This document shows positions 16,399 through 25,130 of a DNA stretch of 52,664 bases, one piece after another. The position numbers and the translations under genes were made by a program. Position 1 is the first letter of the stretch; every line of letters begins with the position of its first letter. The DNA is from Candidatus Parepulonipiscium sp. PG-Nun2H_MBin03 (lineage in GTDB: Bacteria > Bacillota > Clostridia > Lachnospirales > Cellulosilyticaceae), in assembly GCA_001995005.1 (NCBI GenBank), contig MDJN01000171.1, forward strand, positions 1-52,664, written 5' to 3'. Under the pieces are notes generated by a model, which was given only the letters and a program-made list of their open reading frames with translations, made no database searches and was not told the origin of the DNA.

Positions 16399-17628
16399 TC
16401 AAAAGGAGGTATCTAATTTTCTAAATATAGCCGGTAATGATATTTCAAAATCAACGGGTATTTTTACGATTTGTTGCGGGTGTGGTGCAGAGTCTATATA
16501 TTCACCATCTTTATCTGTCATATAGTTTATTTTAAACTCTATGTTATCCCCTAAAGGCGTTAAAACTTCTAACGTATCCCCTACAGAAAACTTTCGTCGT
16601 TGCTCTATAGTAGCAGTATTTGTTTCCTTATCAAAGTCTAATAAAATCCCACTAAATTCATAATTTCTAACGTATGAATTATGTGTATAAGTTTGGTCTG
16701 TTACAGTTGTTTTATTAAAATAGAAGCCTGTTGTAAATTCTCTATGACTAGCTTTTCCTACTTCTTCTAAAAAATAGCTTTTCTTTTGCAAATATTCATC
16801 TGGTGATACTAAATATGCATCAATAGCTTGTCTATACGCCTTTACTACAGTGGCAACATATAGAGGAGTTTTCATTCTACCTTCTATTTTAAAACTTGTT
16901 ACCCCAGCTTCTATCAAGTCTGGTATATATTCTATCATGCATAAATCTCGTGAATTATATATATATGTTCCAGTTTCATCTTCTACTATAGGCATATATT
17001 CGTTTGGCCTTTTTTCTTCAACCACACTGTATTTCCATCTGCACGGTTGTGCACACTCTCCTCTATTAGCGTCTCTGCCAGTTAGGTAATTGCTCATAAG
17101 GCATCTCCCAGAATATGCCATGCACATGGCTCCGTGTACAAATGCCTCAATAGGCACATCTATATTATCATGCATTTGGCGTATCTGTGCTAAAGATAAT
17201 TCTCTTGCTACTACAATCCTTTTTGCCCCTTGGTCTGTCCAAAATTTTGCACTATAGTAATTTGTGGTATTCGCTTGGGTAGAAATATGAATTTCAAGTT
17301 CTGGTACAATTTTTCTTGCCAAGCTAAATACGCCTGCATCAGCAACAATTATTCCATCTACTTCTAAATCACGTAAAGATTTAAAATATTCTTCCATATG
17401 TTCAAAGTCCTGATTATGTGCAAAAATATTTGCTGTTATATATACTTTTACATTTCTATCATGTGCAAATTTTATCCCGTCTGCCATCTCTTTTGGAGTA
17501 AAATTTTTCGCCTTTGCACGCAGTCCATAGGCCGTACCACCCATATATACAGCGTCCGCACCGTAAAGCACAGCTGTCTGCAGTGTTTCTAGAGAGCCTG
17601 CCGGTGCCAATAATTCCAATTTTTTCAT
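16399..17628 (-). CDS. trhP: U32 family tRNA hydroxylation protein
   Basis: Annotated historically as peptidase U32; members next to trmR (yrrM-yrrN-yrrO in B. subtilis) are TrhP, which makes 5-hydroxyuridine at tRNA position 34 using prephenate-derived chemistry. It opens with LLAPAGSLETLQTAV, has HISTQANTTN and the cysteine block HGAMCMAYSGRCLMSNY, then NRGECAQPCRWKY, which are iron-sulfur ligands of the family. Length 409 with a complete C-terminal beta domain. AAGGAG precedes the ATG, which overlaps the trmR stop by four bases (ATGA). Only one U32 gene is here, while B. subtilis has two. Confidence 0.87.
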   Translation of the reverse strand: MKKLELLAPAGSLETLQTAVLYGADAVYMGGTAYGLRAKAKNFTPKEMADGIKFAHDRNVKVYITANIFAHNQDFEHMEEYFKSLRDLEVDGIIVADAGVFSLARKIVPELEIHISTQANTTNYYSAKFWTDQGAKRIVVARELSLAQIRQMHDNIDVPIEAFVHGAMCMAYSGRCLMSNYLTGRDANRGECAQPCRWKYSVVEEKRPNEYMPIVEDETGTYIYNSRDLCMIEYIPDLIEAGVTSFKIEGRMKTPLYVATVVKAYRQAIDAYLVSPDEYLQKKSYFLEEVGKASHREFTTGFYFNKTTVTDQTYTHNSYVRNYEFSGILLDFDKETNTATIEQRRKFSVGDTLEVLTPLGDNIEFKINYMTDKDGEYIDSAPHPQQIVKIPVDFEISLPAIFRKLDTSF

Positions 17629-18284
17629 ATTTGCTCCTTTTTAAAACTTATAGACACTCCATCACCTATAGGCACAATAGACGTATTTAGCATGTCATCA
17701 TGCGTTATGTTCCATAAAAATTCTCTTAATCTCTTATGTGTTGTCCTCTGTCTTCGTTCCACATGATAACGTGACTTTGCTACAGCTCCTTTATGCAAAA
17801 CATTGTCTGCTATCAACACCCCACCTTTGTTTAATACTCTTAGGCAGTCTGGTAACAAGTTAATGTATTGCCCCTTAGCACAGTCCATAAAAACCACATC
17901 ATACATTACGTCGTCTAAAGTTTGTAATATGTTTATTGCATCACCTTCTAAAATAGATATTTTATCTTCTAAACCTTCCTTTTTTATATTTGCCATAGCT
18001 TGATTAATGCATTCTGAGTTTCTTTCTATTGTAGTTATATGAGCATCTATTACTTTGCTCATATATATTGAAGAATATCCTACATTTGTACCTATTTCTA
18101 ATATTTTTTGTGGTTTTATTATAGATAATAATACATTTATAAAGCCCGATACTTCAGGCTTTATAATAGGCCAATTGGCCTCTTTTTGATATATAGCAGA
18201 TTCTATGTCATTAAGAACTCCTGTAGTTTCTGGTCTTAATGCTCGTAGATATTGTACTATATAATCATAATTTACTTCACTCAT
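17625..18284 (-). CDS. trmR: tRNA 5-hydroxyuridine methyltransferase (O-methyltransferase)
   Basis: Class I SAM-dependent O-methyltransferase of the catechol-type family. SAM site EIGTNVGYSS lies near 63-72, an acidic VFMDCAKGQY metal or substrate loop near 131-140 and DNVLHKG near 159. Adjacency to trhP, with a four-base overlap, argues for TrmR, which completes 5-methoxyuridine at the tRNA wobble position. Length 219 is normal. AAAGGA precedes the ATG. Function is inferred from family plus context; a generic O-methyltransferase cannot be excluded. Confidence 0.85.
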   Translation of the reverse strand: MSEVNYDYIVQYLRALRPETTGVLNDIESAIYQKEANWPIIKPEVSGFINVLLSIIKPQKILEIGTNVGYSSIYMSKVIDAHITTIERNSECINQAMANIKKEGLEDKISILEGDAINILQTLDDVMYDVVFMDCAKGQYINLLPDCLRVLNKGGVLIADNVLHKGAVAKSRYHVERRQRTTHKRLREFLWNITHDDMLNTSIVPIGDGVSISFKKEQI

Positions 18285-18299
18285 ACAAATCCTTTCATA

Positions 18300-20348
18300 C
18301 TAACTTTCCCAATATATCTCTATTTTATCTCCATTAACTAATTGATCCATAAAACTTGCCGTACGCCCATTTAATTTCATAATTAGATTACCTTTTTTTG
18401 CATTTAGGTCAAAATTTATATAGTCAAATATGCTAGGAAATAAAAATTCAGTTCTATCTGTTAAAGTTACAGGGTCTCCATTTACAGTAACTTCTATGTG
18501 ATAGGTAGGTTTTTTATAAATTGGCTTAACCTCATCTTCTAAGATTGTGTCATCTGTTTTATAAGCGTCTTCATCGTCTTGCATGTTATAATCTTCGTAT
18601 ATTCTCTGCTCATAGTCATCTAATACACTTATCATATCACCGTCTTTTAATATATATCCTAGTTTCATTTCTTCTTCGTTTACCAAAAATTGACTATTAG
18701 TTGTTCCTGTAAATACATTTACTAATTCTTCTATATTATCTACACCGATCTTTCTAATATCATCTTTTTGCTCTATTTGATAATTATACGATAAAATATC
18801 GCCATTTTTTAAAAATATCGGTAAGTCTATCTTCGTATCTTCTATAAAAACACTTATTTTAGTGTCTATTAAATCTTCTATCGTTACTATAGCATTTTCT
18901 CCATCTATAGCCTTTTTAATGTGTATCTTATCTCCTGTTTTAATCTTGTGCTCCAGATTTACTGGTTGCCCATTTAAGGTAATCATTCCTATTTCGCCGC
19001 CACTGCCTTTTATAATGGTACGTTTTCCATTCACCTTAAATATTAGACTCTTGCCTTTATTCGGAAATAACATATTATGTTTAAAGCCTTTTTCAAGTAT
19101 AGCGTCCATCACGATTGTTTTTTTTGTGTCTAAAAGTTCTACTTGTTCATCATTAACTTCAACTCGTATTACTTGTTCTGCCTTATGCTCCGCACCCACT
19201 AAGCAAATTCCGTATGGTGTAATAATTTGCGGGCCTGTTACATCTTTATTTTCATCCACAACACCTTCTACTTGTTCTCCAGTTCTAAGAGTTACACGTA
19301 TTTTATCCACTCCTGAATTTGCAGATATTTTATCACATAATCCCACTACTTGAGAACCTCCGCCCACGCAAAAAATAGCTTTTGGAATATCATCACCATT
19401 TAATTCTATAATCTTATCTGATATTAACGCTGCTAAATTTTCTACAACTGGTTCAATAACCTTTAGTATTTCATCTTTTTTCACCTTACAGCTTGTGCCA
19501 ATGATATCTTGAAATTGTATTAAGTTTTTGATTCCTATCTCTCGTTTCATTCTATCTGCTGTATTAAAATCTACTAAATATTTTTGCATAATAACTTCAG
19601 TTATCTCATCTCCAGCTACAGGTATCATCCCATAGCTTACCACTGCACCATCTTTTGTAATTGCTATATCTGACGTGCCTGCACCCACGTCTACTAAAGC
19701 TAAATTTAGCATACGTATATTTTGCGGTATAATAGCTGTTATTGCCGCAATCGGTTCTAACGTAAGATGTCTTACATTAAGGTGCACTCTTTTAGTTACT
19801 TCATATAGGCTTTCCACAACTGCCTTAGGTAAAAATGTAGCTAATAATTTTACATCAACTTTTTTACCTTTGTGCCCTTCTAGATGACTAATTTCATATC
19901 CTTCTAATTTATAATGCATAACAGAATACCCGACGCAATAATAGTTAGCTACGCTATTATTATCATCTTCTTCTAATTCTTTCTGTGCTAGTTCCAGTGC
20001 TTGCATTTCAAGTGTTTCTACGTGCATTCTTGTATGCAAAATCGGTTCATTGTACTCTCTGCCTACTTCTATAATTTTCGTGTTTAAAATACGCCCAGCA
20101 GCTGCTATAGAAACATTTGTTAAAGTTTGCCCCACTTCTTTTTCTAATATTTCCTTTACATACCTTACAGTACGTGCAACTTTTTCTATATCATGTACTT
20201 GCCCATCCATCATTGCACGTTCCTCATGTTCTTTTGAAACACTTTTTATTACTATAAATTTATCTTCTTCTTTATATCCAACAACACCAATAATAGTTCT
20301 AGTTCCTATATCTAATCCGAATATCAAATCCTTATTAATTTTAATCAC
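18300..20348 (-). CDS. FtsA-like actin-fold protein with beta-grasp-like C-terminal extension
   Basis: 682 residues, about 260 longer than canonical FtsA. The actin ATPase core is clear: phosphate-1 GLDIGTRT at 11-18, an FtsA SHS2-like insert (about 75-200), phosphate-2 VDVGAGTSD at 219-227 and the adenosine motif CVGGGSQVVG at 327-336. Residues 393-682 form repeated units with VNG/LNG and LxxGDxIxI motifs (GDKIHI 472-477, NGDILS 515-520, GDMISV 570-575, GDKIEI 673-678), resembling ThiS/MoaD beta-grasp folds. No membrane-targeting amphipathic end. GTG start; an in-frame TAG lies 9 bases upstream and the ribosome binding site is weak. Its cellular role is unknown. Confidence 0.82.
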   Translation of the reverse strand: MIKINKDLIFGLDIGTRTIIGVVGYKEEDKFIVIKSVSKEHEERAMMDGQVHDIEKVARTVRYVKEILEKEVGQTLTNVSIAAAGRILNTKIIEVGREYNEPILHTRMHVETLEMQALELAQKELEEDDNNSVANYYCVGYSVMHYKLEGYEISHLEGHKGKKVDVKLLATFLPKAVVESLYEVTKRVHLNVRHLTLEPIAAITAIIPQNIRMLNLALVDVGAGTSDIAITKDGAVVSYGMIPVAGDEITEVIMQKYLVDFNTADRMKREIGIKNLIQFQDIIGTSCKVKKDEILKVIEPVVENLAALISDKIIELNGDDIPKAIFCVGGGSQVVGLCDKISANSGVDKIRVTLRTGEQVEGVVDENKDVTGPQIITPYGICLVGAEHKAEQVIRVEVNDEQVELLDTKKTIVMDAILEKGFKHNMLFPNKGKSLIFKVNGKRTIIKGSGGEIGMITLNGQPVNLEHKIKTGDKIHIKKAIDGENAIVTIEDLIDTKISVFIEDTKIDLPIFLKNGDILSYNYQIEQKDDIRKIGVDNIEELVNVFTGTTNSQFLVNEEEMKLGYILKDGDMISVLDDYEQRIYEDYNMQDDEDAYKTDDTILEDEVKPIYKKPTYHIEVTVNGDPVTLTDRTEFLFPSIFDYINFDLNAKKGNLIMKLNGRTASFMDQLVNGDKIEIYWES

Positions 20349-20404
20349 TCTTTTCTATTATGCACATAACAATCTAATATGATGTATACTCAAATTTAAT
20401 CCAA

Positions 20405-20441
20405 GTGCTAAAAATTGACCTTAGACAATTGTCTATGGTCA
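20405..20441 (-). terminator. Terminator of rny
   Basis: Minus-strand stem TGACC-A-TAGAC/GTCTA-A-GGTCA with AATT loop and one A-A mismatch, followed by ATTTTTAG. It starts directly after the rny stop. Confidence 0.7.
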
Positions 20442-21998
20442 CTATTTTGCAAATTCTATTGCTCTTGTCTCTCTTATTATATTTACCTTTATCTGTCCTG
20501 GATATTCTAAATCTTTTTCTATTTTCTTAGTTACATTTCTAGCTAATAATGGTAATTTATCATCATTTATCTCTTCTGGTATAACCATTATTCTAATTTC
20601 ACGTCCAGCTTGTATGGCAAAAGATTTATCCACCCCATCAAAAGAAGTTGCTATCTCTTCTAGTTGTTGCAATCGTTTAATGTAAGTTTCTAATGTTTCT
20701 CTTCTTGCCCCTGGTCTTGCAGCCGATATTGTATCTGCTGCTTGAACAATAATAGATATAGCATTATCCGCATCAATATCGCCATGGTGAGATTCTACCG
20801 CATTTATTACTACTTTTCCTTCACCATATTTTCTACACAAGTCAGATCCAATCGAAATATGCGAGCCTTCCATTTCATAATCCACTGCCTTGCCTATATC
20901 ATGTAGCAGACCTGCTCTTTTTGCTAAGCGTATATCTAATCCCAGCTCGGCTGCAATTAAACCACACAAATTTGATACTTCAATAGAATGGCGTAAAACA
21001 TTTTGCCCATAACTTGTTCTAAACTTCATTTTACCTAATAACCTAATTAACTCAGGATGCAAGCCGTGCACACCTGTTTCAAAAGTCGCAGCCTCTCCCT
21101 CTTCACGTATCATAACTTCTATTTCTTTTCTTGCCTTTTCAACCATCTCTTCAATACGTGCTGGGTGAATACGCCCATCTACTATTAATTTTTCTAACGC
21201 AATTCTTGCAATCTCTCTACGTATCGGGTCAAACCCTGAAAGAATAACCGCTTCTGGAGTATCGTCAATTATTAAGTCTACGCCTGTTAAAGTTTCAATA
21301 GTACGAATATTTCTACCCTCTCGCCCTATTATACGGCCTTTCATCTCATCGCTTGGCAAATTTACAACCGATATCGTCGAATCTACTACATGATCTGCTG
21401 CACACTTTTGTATGGCCAGTGTTAAGATTTCTGTAGCCTTTTTATTCGCCTCAAGCTTTGTCTTTGTTTCAATTTCCTTTATAAGGACAGACGACTCAAG
21501 ATGTATCTCTTCTTCTAGCGAACTTAGTAATACTTCCTTTGCCTGATCTGCCGTAATCCCCGCAATTTTTTCCAGCTCTTTTCCTTTTTGTTCTTCCAAT
21601 TCTTCAACTTTTACCTTAGTCTTTTCTATCTTTTCTAACTTATTTTGGAGTTGTCCTTCTTTCTGTTCTAGCTGATTTGATCTCTTATCTAAAGTTTCTT
21701 CTTTAACAAGAAGTCTTTTTTCTAATTGAGCTAGTTCACTTCTTCTTTCTTTGACTTCATTTTCTGTTTCATTTTTTAACTTAATATTTTCTTCTTTTGC
21801 TGTTATAAGCATTTCCCTTTTTTCTGATTCACCTGTTTTTAGCGCGTCTTCTATAATTAATTTTGCCTTATCTTGTGCTGATTGTAGCGTAACATCTATA
21901 ATTCCCAGTTGTTTTTCCACAACGCTTTTTCTATAAAAAATCCCACCAAAACTTCCTAAAAATATACAAATTATTCCTACTAAAACCATTACCCACAT
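20442..21998 (-). CDS. rny: Ribonuclease Y
   Basis: Membrane-anchored endoribonuclease that starts mRNA decay in Firmicutes. One membrane helix at the N-terminus (VMVLVGIICIFLGSFGGIF), a long charged coiled coil, a KH domain with GRIIGREGRNIRTIE, and an HD domain with HSIEVS and LLHDIGKAVD. The start is uncertain. The ATG at 21998 is the first ATG with a ribosome binding site (GAGGTGG, 13 bases upstream); a GTG at 22016 overlaps that site, and homologues starting M-P-x-W suggest initiation two codons earlier at an ATA. A TTG at 22040 is only about 8 bases into the transcript and unlikely. Confidence 0.95.
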   Translation of the reverse strand: MWVMVLVGIICIFLGSFGGIFYRKSVVEKQLGIIDVTLQSAQDKAKLIIEDALKTGESEKREMLITAKEENIKLKNETENEVKERRSELAQLEKRLLVKEETLDKRSNQLEQKEGQLQNKLEKIEKTKVKVEELEEQKGKELEKIAGITADQAKEVLLSSLEEEIHLESSVLIKEIETKTKLEANKKATEILTLAIQKCAADHVVDSTISVVNLPSDEMKGRIIGREGRNIRTIETLTGVDLIIDDTPEAVILSGFDPIRREIARIALEKLIVDGRIHPARIEEMVEKARKEIEVMIREEGEAATFETGVHGLHPELIRLLGKMKFRTSYGQNVLRHSIEVSNLCGLIAAELGLDIRLAKRAGLLHDIGKAVDYEMEGSHISIGSDLCRKYGEGKVVINAVESHHGDIDADNAISIIVQAADTISAARPGARRETLETYIKRLQQLEEIATSFDGVDKSFAIQAGREIRIMVIPEEINDDKLPLLARNVTKKIEKDLEYPGQIKVNIIRETRAIEFAK

Positions 21999-22054
21999 TG
22001 GTATTATGACTTCCACCTCTCTTCTTGTAAAATATATCAAAAGTAAACATATTA

Positions 22055-22083
22055 ATTGTATAACTTTTCAAAAACAATGTCAA
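22055..22083 (-). promoter_or_regulatory. Sigma-A promoter of rny
   Basis: Minus strand perfect TTGACA (22078-22083), 17-base spacer, TACAAT (22055-22060). It fires away from the aspB promoter about 105 bases off. Confidence 0.85.
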
Positions 22084-22187
22084 CCCTTAGACATAGTGTC
22101 ACCATAATTTCATATAATTTTGTCTATATAATCTTTTGTTATTTACCCTTAATCCTAAGCTATTTTTATGAAAACACTTATCTTCTA

Positions 22188-22216
22188 TTGCCAAACTCTG
22201 TAAAAGACATTATAAT
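22188..22216 (+). promoter_or_regulatory. Sigma-A promoter of the aminotransferase gene
   Basis: TTGCCA (22188-22193), 17-base spacer, perfect TATAAT (22211-22216). The leader is short (about 28 bases) and contains an AT-only inverted repeat (TTATAATA ... TATTATTATAA). Confidence 0.85.
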
Positions 22217-22250
22217 AAAGATATTATTATAATGAAAGTGATGTGATACA

Positions 22251-23441
22251 ATGATTTCAAAATTGGCAATGCAGATAGCACCTTCATCAACTTTAGCTAT
22301 TACTGCAAAAGCAAAAGAGTTAAAAGACAGTGGTATAGATGTAGTAGGCTTTGGTGCTGGTGAACCTGATTTTAATACACCTGATTATATTAATGAAGCT
22401 GCTATAAAAGCAATTAACGACGGGTTCACAAAGTATACTCCTGCTGCTGGTATAATGAGTCTACGCCAAGCCGTAGCAGATAAATTTGAACAAGAAAACA
22501 GCGTAAAGTATAGTGCAACTCAAGTTGTTGTAAGTAATGGTGCAAAGCATTCGTTAGTAAATGCATTTATGGCTGTTTTAGATGCTGGCAGCGAAGTGAT
22601 ATTGCCTGCTCCGTTTTGGCTTAGCTATCCTGAAATGGTTAAAATGGCAACTGGTGTCCCTGTTATTGTTCACACTCAACCGGAAAATCGTTTTAAATTA
22701 ACTCCAGAAGAGTTTGAAAATGCCATTACTCCTAAAACTCGTGCCATAGTATTAAACTCACCTTCTAATCCAACCGGCGTAATATATACTCGGGATGAAT
22801 TAAAAGCACTTGCTGATATTGCTGTTAAACATGATATTTGGATAATTTCAGATGAAATATATGAGTACTTAGTGTATGACGGTGCCGAACATGTATGTAT
22901 AGCTAGCTTATCTGAAGAAATTTATAATCATACCATTACTATTAATGGATTGTCTAAAGGATTTGCTATGACAGGGTGGAGAATTGGATTTTTGGCAGCT
23001 CCTATAGAAGTTGCAAAAGCTGCTGCAAATATACAATCTCACGCTACTTCTAACCCTAATTCAATCGCTCAAAAGGCGGCAGAAGTTGCTCTTAGAGGGG
23101 ATAGAGAATTTGTTAAGACTATGATGGTGAATTTTATAGAACGCCGAGCATACTTATATCAAAGTTTAACTGAAATAAATGGTTTTGACGTTGTAAAACC
23201 TGACGGTGCTTTTTACTGCTTTGTTGGAGTAAGTAGTCTTTACGGAAAGAGCTATAAGGGCACAAAAATAGATAGTGCTGCAACACTTGCAAAAATATTG
23301 TTAGAACAAGCGAATGTAGCTGTAATACCTTGTGCAGATTTTGGAACACCTGATTATATTAGATTATCCTATGCAATAAGTTTAGATAACATAAAAAAAG
23401 GTGTAGCAAGAATAAAAGAATTTGTAGATAGTTTAGAATAA
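22251..23441 (+). CDS. aspB: Aspartate aminotransferase (class I)
   Basis: PLP enzyme of fold type I, subfamily I-gamma, converting aspartate and 2-oxoglutarate to oxaloacetate and glutamate. GAGEPDFNTP at 36-45, NPTG at 173-176, D201 and Y204 contacting PLP, Schiff-base K236 in NGLSKGFAMTGWRIGF, and a substrate-carboxylate Arg near the C-terminus (IRLSYA). Length 396 is normal. The ribosome binding site is weak (AGTGATGTG), but the N-terminus aligns with homologues. Monocistronic. Related specificities such as aromatic or prephenate aminotransferase cannot be excluded. Confidence 0.9.
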   Translation: MISKLAMQIAPSSTLAITAKAKELKDSGIDVVGFGAGEPDFNTPDYINEAAIKAINDGFTKYTPAAGIMSLRQAVADKFEQENSVKYSATQVVVSNGAKHSLVNAFMAVLDAGSEVILPAPFWLSYPEMVKMATGVPVIVHTQPENRFKLTPEEFENAITPKTRAIVLNSPSNPTGVIYTRDELKALADIAVKHDIWIISDEIYEYLVYDGAEHVCIASLSEEIYNHTITINGLSKGFAMTGWRIGFLAAPIEVAKAAANIQSHATSNPNSIAQKAAEVALRGDREFVKTMMVNFIERRAYLYQSLTEINGFDVVKPDGAFYCFVGVSSLYGKSYKGTKIDSAATLAKILLEQANVAVIPCADFGTPDYIRLSYAISLDNIKKGVARIKEFVDSLE

Positions 23442-23446
23442 TTATG

Positions 23447-23490
23447 CAAAATACCTAGGAATTTAAAATCCCTAGGTATTTTGTTTTTAT
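23447..23490 (+). terminator. Terminator after aspB, bidirectional
   Basis: 13-base-pair stem CAAAATACCTAGG/CCTAGGTATTTTG with an 11-base loop, then TTTTTAT. It also ends the convergent alcohol dehydrogenase gene. Confidence 0.88.
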
Positions 23491-23518
23491 CTTGTTTTTA
23501 TCTTAATGAAGTTTTCTT

Positions 23519-24664
23519 CTATTTATAGGAATCTTTAATTATAGATATTACGTCTTCAGTAGTTAATCTTTGTCTGTCAATTTCAAACAGCCCACCCATA
23601 TCAGAAAACGCATGTTTAGCATATTCTGGGAATAATTCTTCCTTAATTCCATAATCACTCATTTTCATATCATACACATTACATTCTTTTTGTAAAGCAG
23701 TTAGTGCCTCTACTATATTTCCATCTTTATTTCCTAATGCTTTGGCAATCTCACTGGTACGCTCTGGACATACTTTATCAAAGAATTTAAAATACGCTAA
23801 AGATAACATAATCAACCCTGCACCATGAGGCAGTTCTGGGTGATATCCTGATAATGCATGTTCTATAGAATGCTCTGAAGTACAAGAAGATAAACTTTCC
23901 ACAAAGCCTGCATACGTATTTGCAAGCGCAACATACCCTCTTGCCTCTTTATTATCAGGTTCTTTAACAGCAACTCCTAAATACTTTCCAATCAATCTAA
24001 TTGATTCAAGAGCAAACATATCACTCATTGGATTTGCTATTTTTGCAACATATCCTTCTACAGAATGGAAAAGTGCATCAAACCCTTGATAAGCCGTCAA
24101 ATCAGCTGGTATAGTAAGCATAAGATTTGGGTCTACAATAGATATTACAGGGAAAGTATGTTCAAAATCTCCATATCCTATTTTTTCTACTCCATTTGTT
24201 ATAACCATCCAAGGGTCAGCTTCTGTACCTGTTCCTGCCGTAGTCGTTATGGCTACCATTGGTAACGGTTTAACCTTAATAGGATTTCCTTTGCCAGTTC
24301 CACCGCCAACATAATCCCAGAAATCTCCTTCGTTTGTACACATAATAGCTATAGCTTTAGCTGCATCAAGAGAAGACCCTCCGCCTAAACCTACTACAAA
24401 AGTACACTCGTTAGATTTTCCGATAGCAGCCGCTTCTCTAACAGATTCAATTGTTGGATTTGGTTGTATCTTATCATATACGATTGATTCATGTCCTGCT
24501 TTTGATAGTAACTGTTGTACTTTGCTTACATATCCTAGTTTTGTAGTTGAAGTTCCACCTGTTACAATTAATGCTTTACCTGCTGGTAATTCCACTTTTC
24601 TAAGTTTATCAAGAGAATTCTCTCCGAAGAAAATTTTGGTTGGTACATAATAACTAAAGTTCAT
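23519..24664 (-). CDS. Iron-containing alcohol dehydrogenase
   Basis: Group III NAD(P)-dependent alcohol dehydrogenase, 381 residues. NAD motif GGGSSLD at 94-100, TTAGTGTEADPW at 141-152, metal ligands D196 and H200 (FDALFHSVEG) plus H269 and H280 (SIEHALSGYHPELPHGAG). The family includes butanol, ethanol, lactaldehyde and 1,3-propanediol dehydrogenases; the substrate is not decidable here. AGGAGG lies 6 bases before the ATG. It has its own near-perfect promoter, probably with an operator. Fermentative alcohol formation fits an anaerobe. Confidence 0.9.
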   Translation of the reverse strand: MNFSYYVPTKIFFGENSLDKLRKVELPAGKALIVTGGTSTTKLGYVSKVQQLLSKAGHESIVYDKIQPNPTIESVREAAAIGKSNECTFVVGLGGGSSLDAAKAIAIMCTNEGDFWDYVGGGTGKGNPIKVKPLPMVAITTTAGTGTEADPWMVITNGVEKIGYGDFEHTFPVISIVDPNLMLTIPADLTAYQGFDALFHSVEGYVAKIANPMSDMFALESIRLIGKYLGVAVKEPDNKEARGYVALANTYAGFVESLSSCTSEHSIEHALSGYHPELPHGAGLIMLSLAYFKFFDKVCPERTSEIAKALGNKDGNIVEALTALQKECNVYDMKMSDYGIKEELFPEYAKHAFSDMGGLFEIDRQRLTTEDVISIIKDSYK

Positions 24665-24704
24665 TATACTTCCTCCTAAAAGTTTTGCTTAATTTAACGG
24701 TTTT

Positions 24705-24732
24705 AGTATAGCATATTAAAACGTTTTGTCAA
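24705..24732 (-). promoter_or_regulatory. Strong promoter of the iron alcohol dehydrogenase gene
   Basis: Minus strand TTGACA (24727-24732), 16-base spacer, TATACT (24705-24710) with TG one base upstream. The -35 overlaps the recX stop codon. An imperfect inverted repeat (AACGGTTTTA at 24697-24706 and TAAAACGTT at 24716-24724) spans the spacer and -10, a good operator position. Confidence 0.8.
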
Positions 24733-25130
24733 CTAGTAATAATGCTTTTTATGTCACTGTAATTAAATCCTCGAGATAAAAGCTTTTTTATATTTTTATC
24801 CTGTGTTTTATAATCTAGTTTATCCAATACTTTAGATATATTTTCTAGTTCTAATTTAATATGTTCTTCTTCAATATCTATCTTATCTATACCTTTAAAA
24901 TATAGCTCTTGCTTTATTTTTCGTATACTTTTATTATTTATAGTCAATTGATGCTCTAGGTAGTTTTGGGCATAATTAACATCATTTATATAGTTATACT
25001 CCTCCAAAAAATCTATCACTTGCCTAATTATGTCATCATCATAGTAAGCCAATTTTTCTATAACTTGTTTTTTTGTACGAGGCGAATAAGCAATATAATC
25101 TAGTGCTTTATTTTTAGCTTCTTCTAGCAT
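24729..25130 (-). CDS. recX: RecX, regulator of RecA
   Basis: Helical protein of three-helix repeats that caps or disassembles RecA filaments. Typical RecX sequence: ALDYIAYSPRTKKQVIEKL at 9-27, YINDVNYAQNYLEHQL at 47-62, KIKQELYFKGI near 71-81. Length 133 is on the short side, lacking the N-terminal extension seen in some homologues. The ATG directly follows the recA TAA with no space, so it depends on recA translation or transcription, the standard arrangement. Confidence 0.88.
   Translation of the reverse strand: MLEEAKNKALDYIAYSPRTKKQVIEKLAYYDDDIIRQVIDFLEEYNYINDVNYAQNYLEHQLTINNKSIRKIKQELYFKGIDKIDIEEEHIKLELENISKVLDKLDYKTQDKNIKKLLSRGFNYSDIKSIITS

Noticed and set aside
16381..16412. Shine-Dalgarno-like AAAAGGAGGT on the plus strand
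   Set aside because: It is in the 3' end of trhP and no start codon with a coding frame follows.
18862..19353. 163-codon plus-strand open frame
   Set aside because: Antisense to the FtsA-like gene, no ribosome binding site.
24711..24732. CcpA (cre) or Rex site in the alcohol dehydrogenase promoter
   Set aside because: Spacing around the central CG does not fit cre, and no TTGTGA-type Rex half sites are present.
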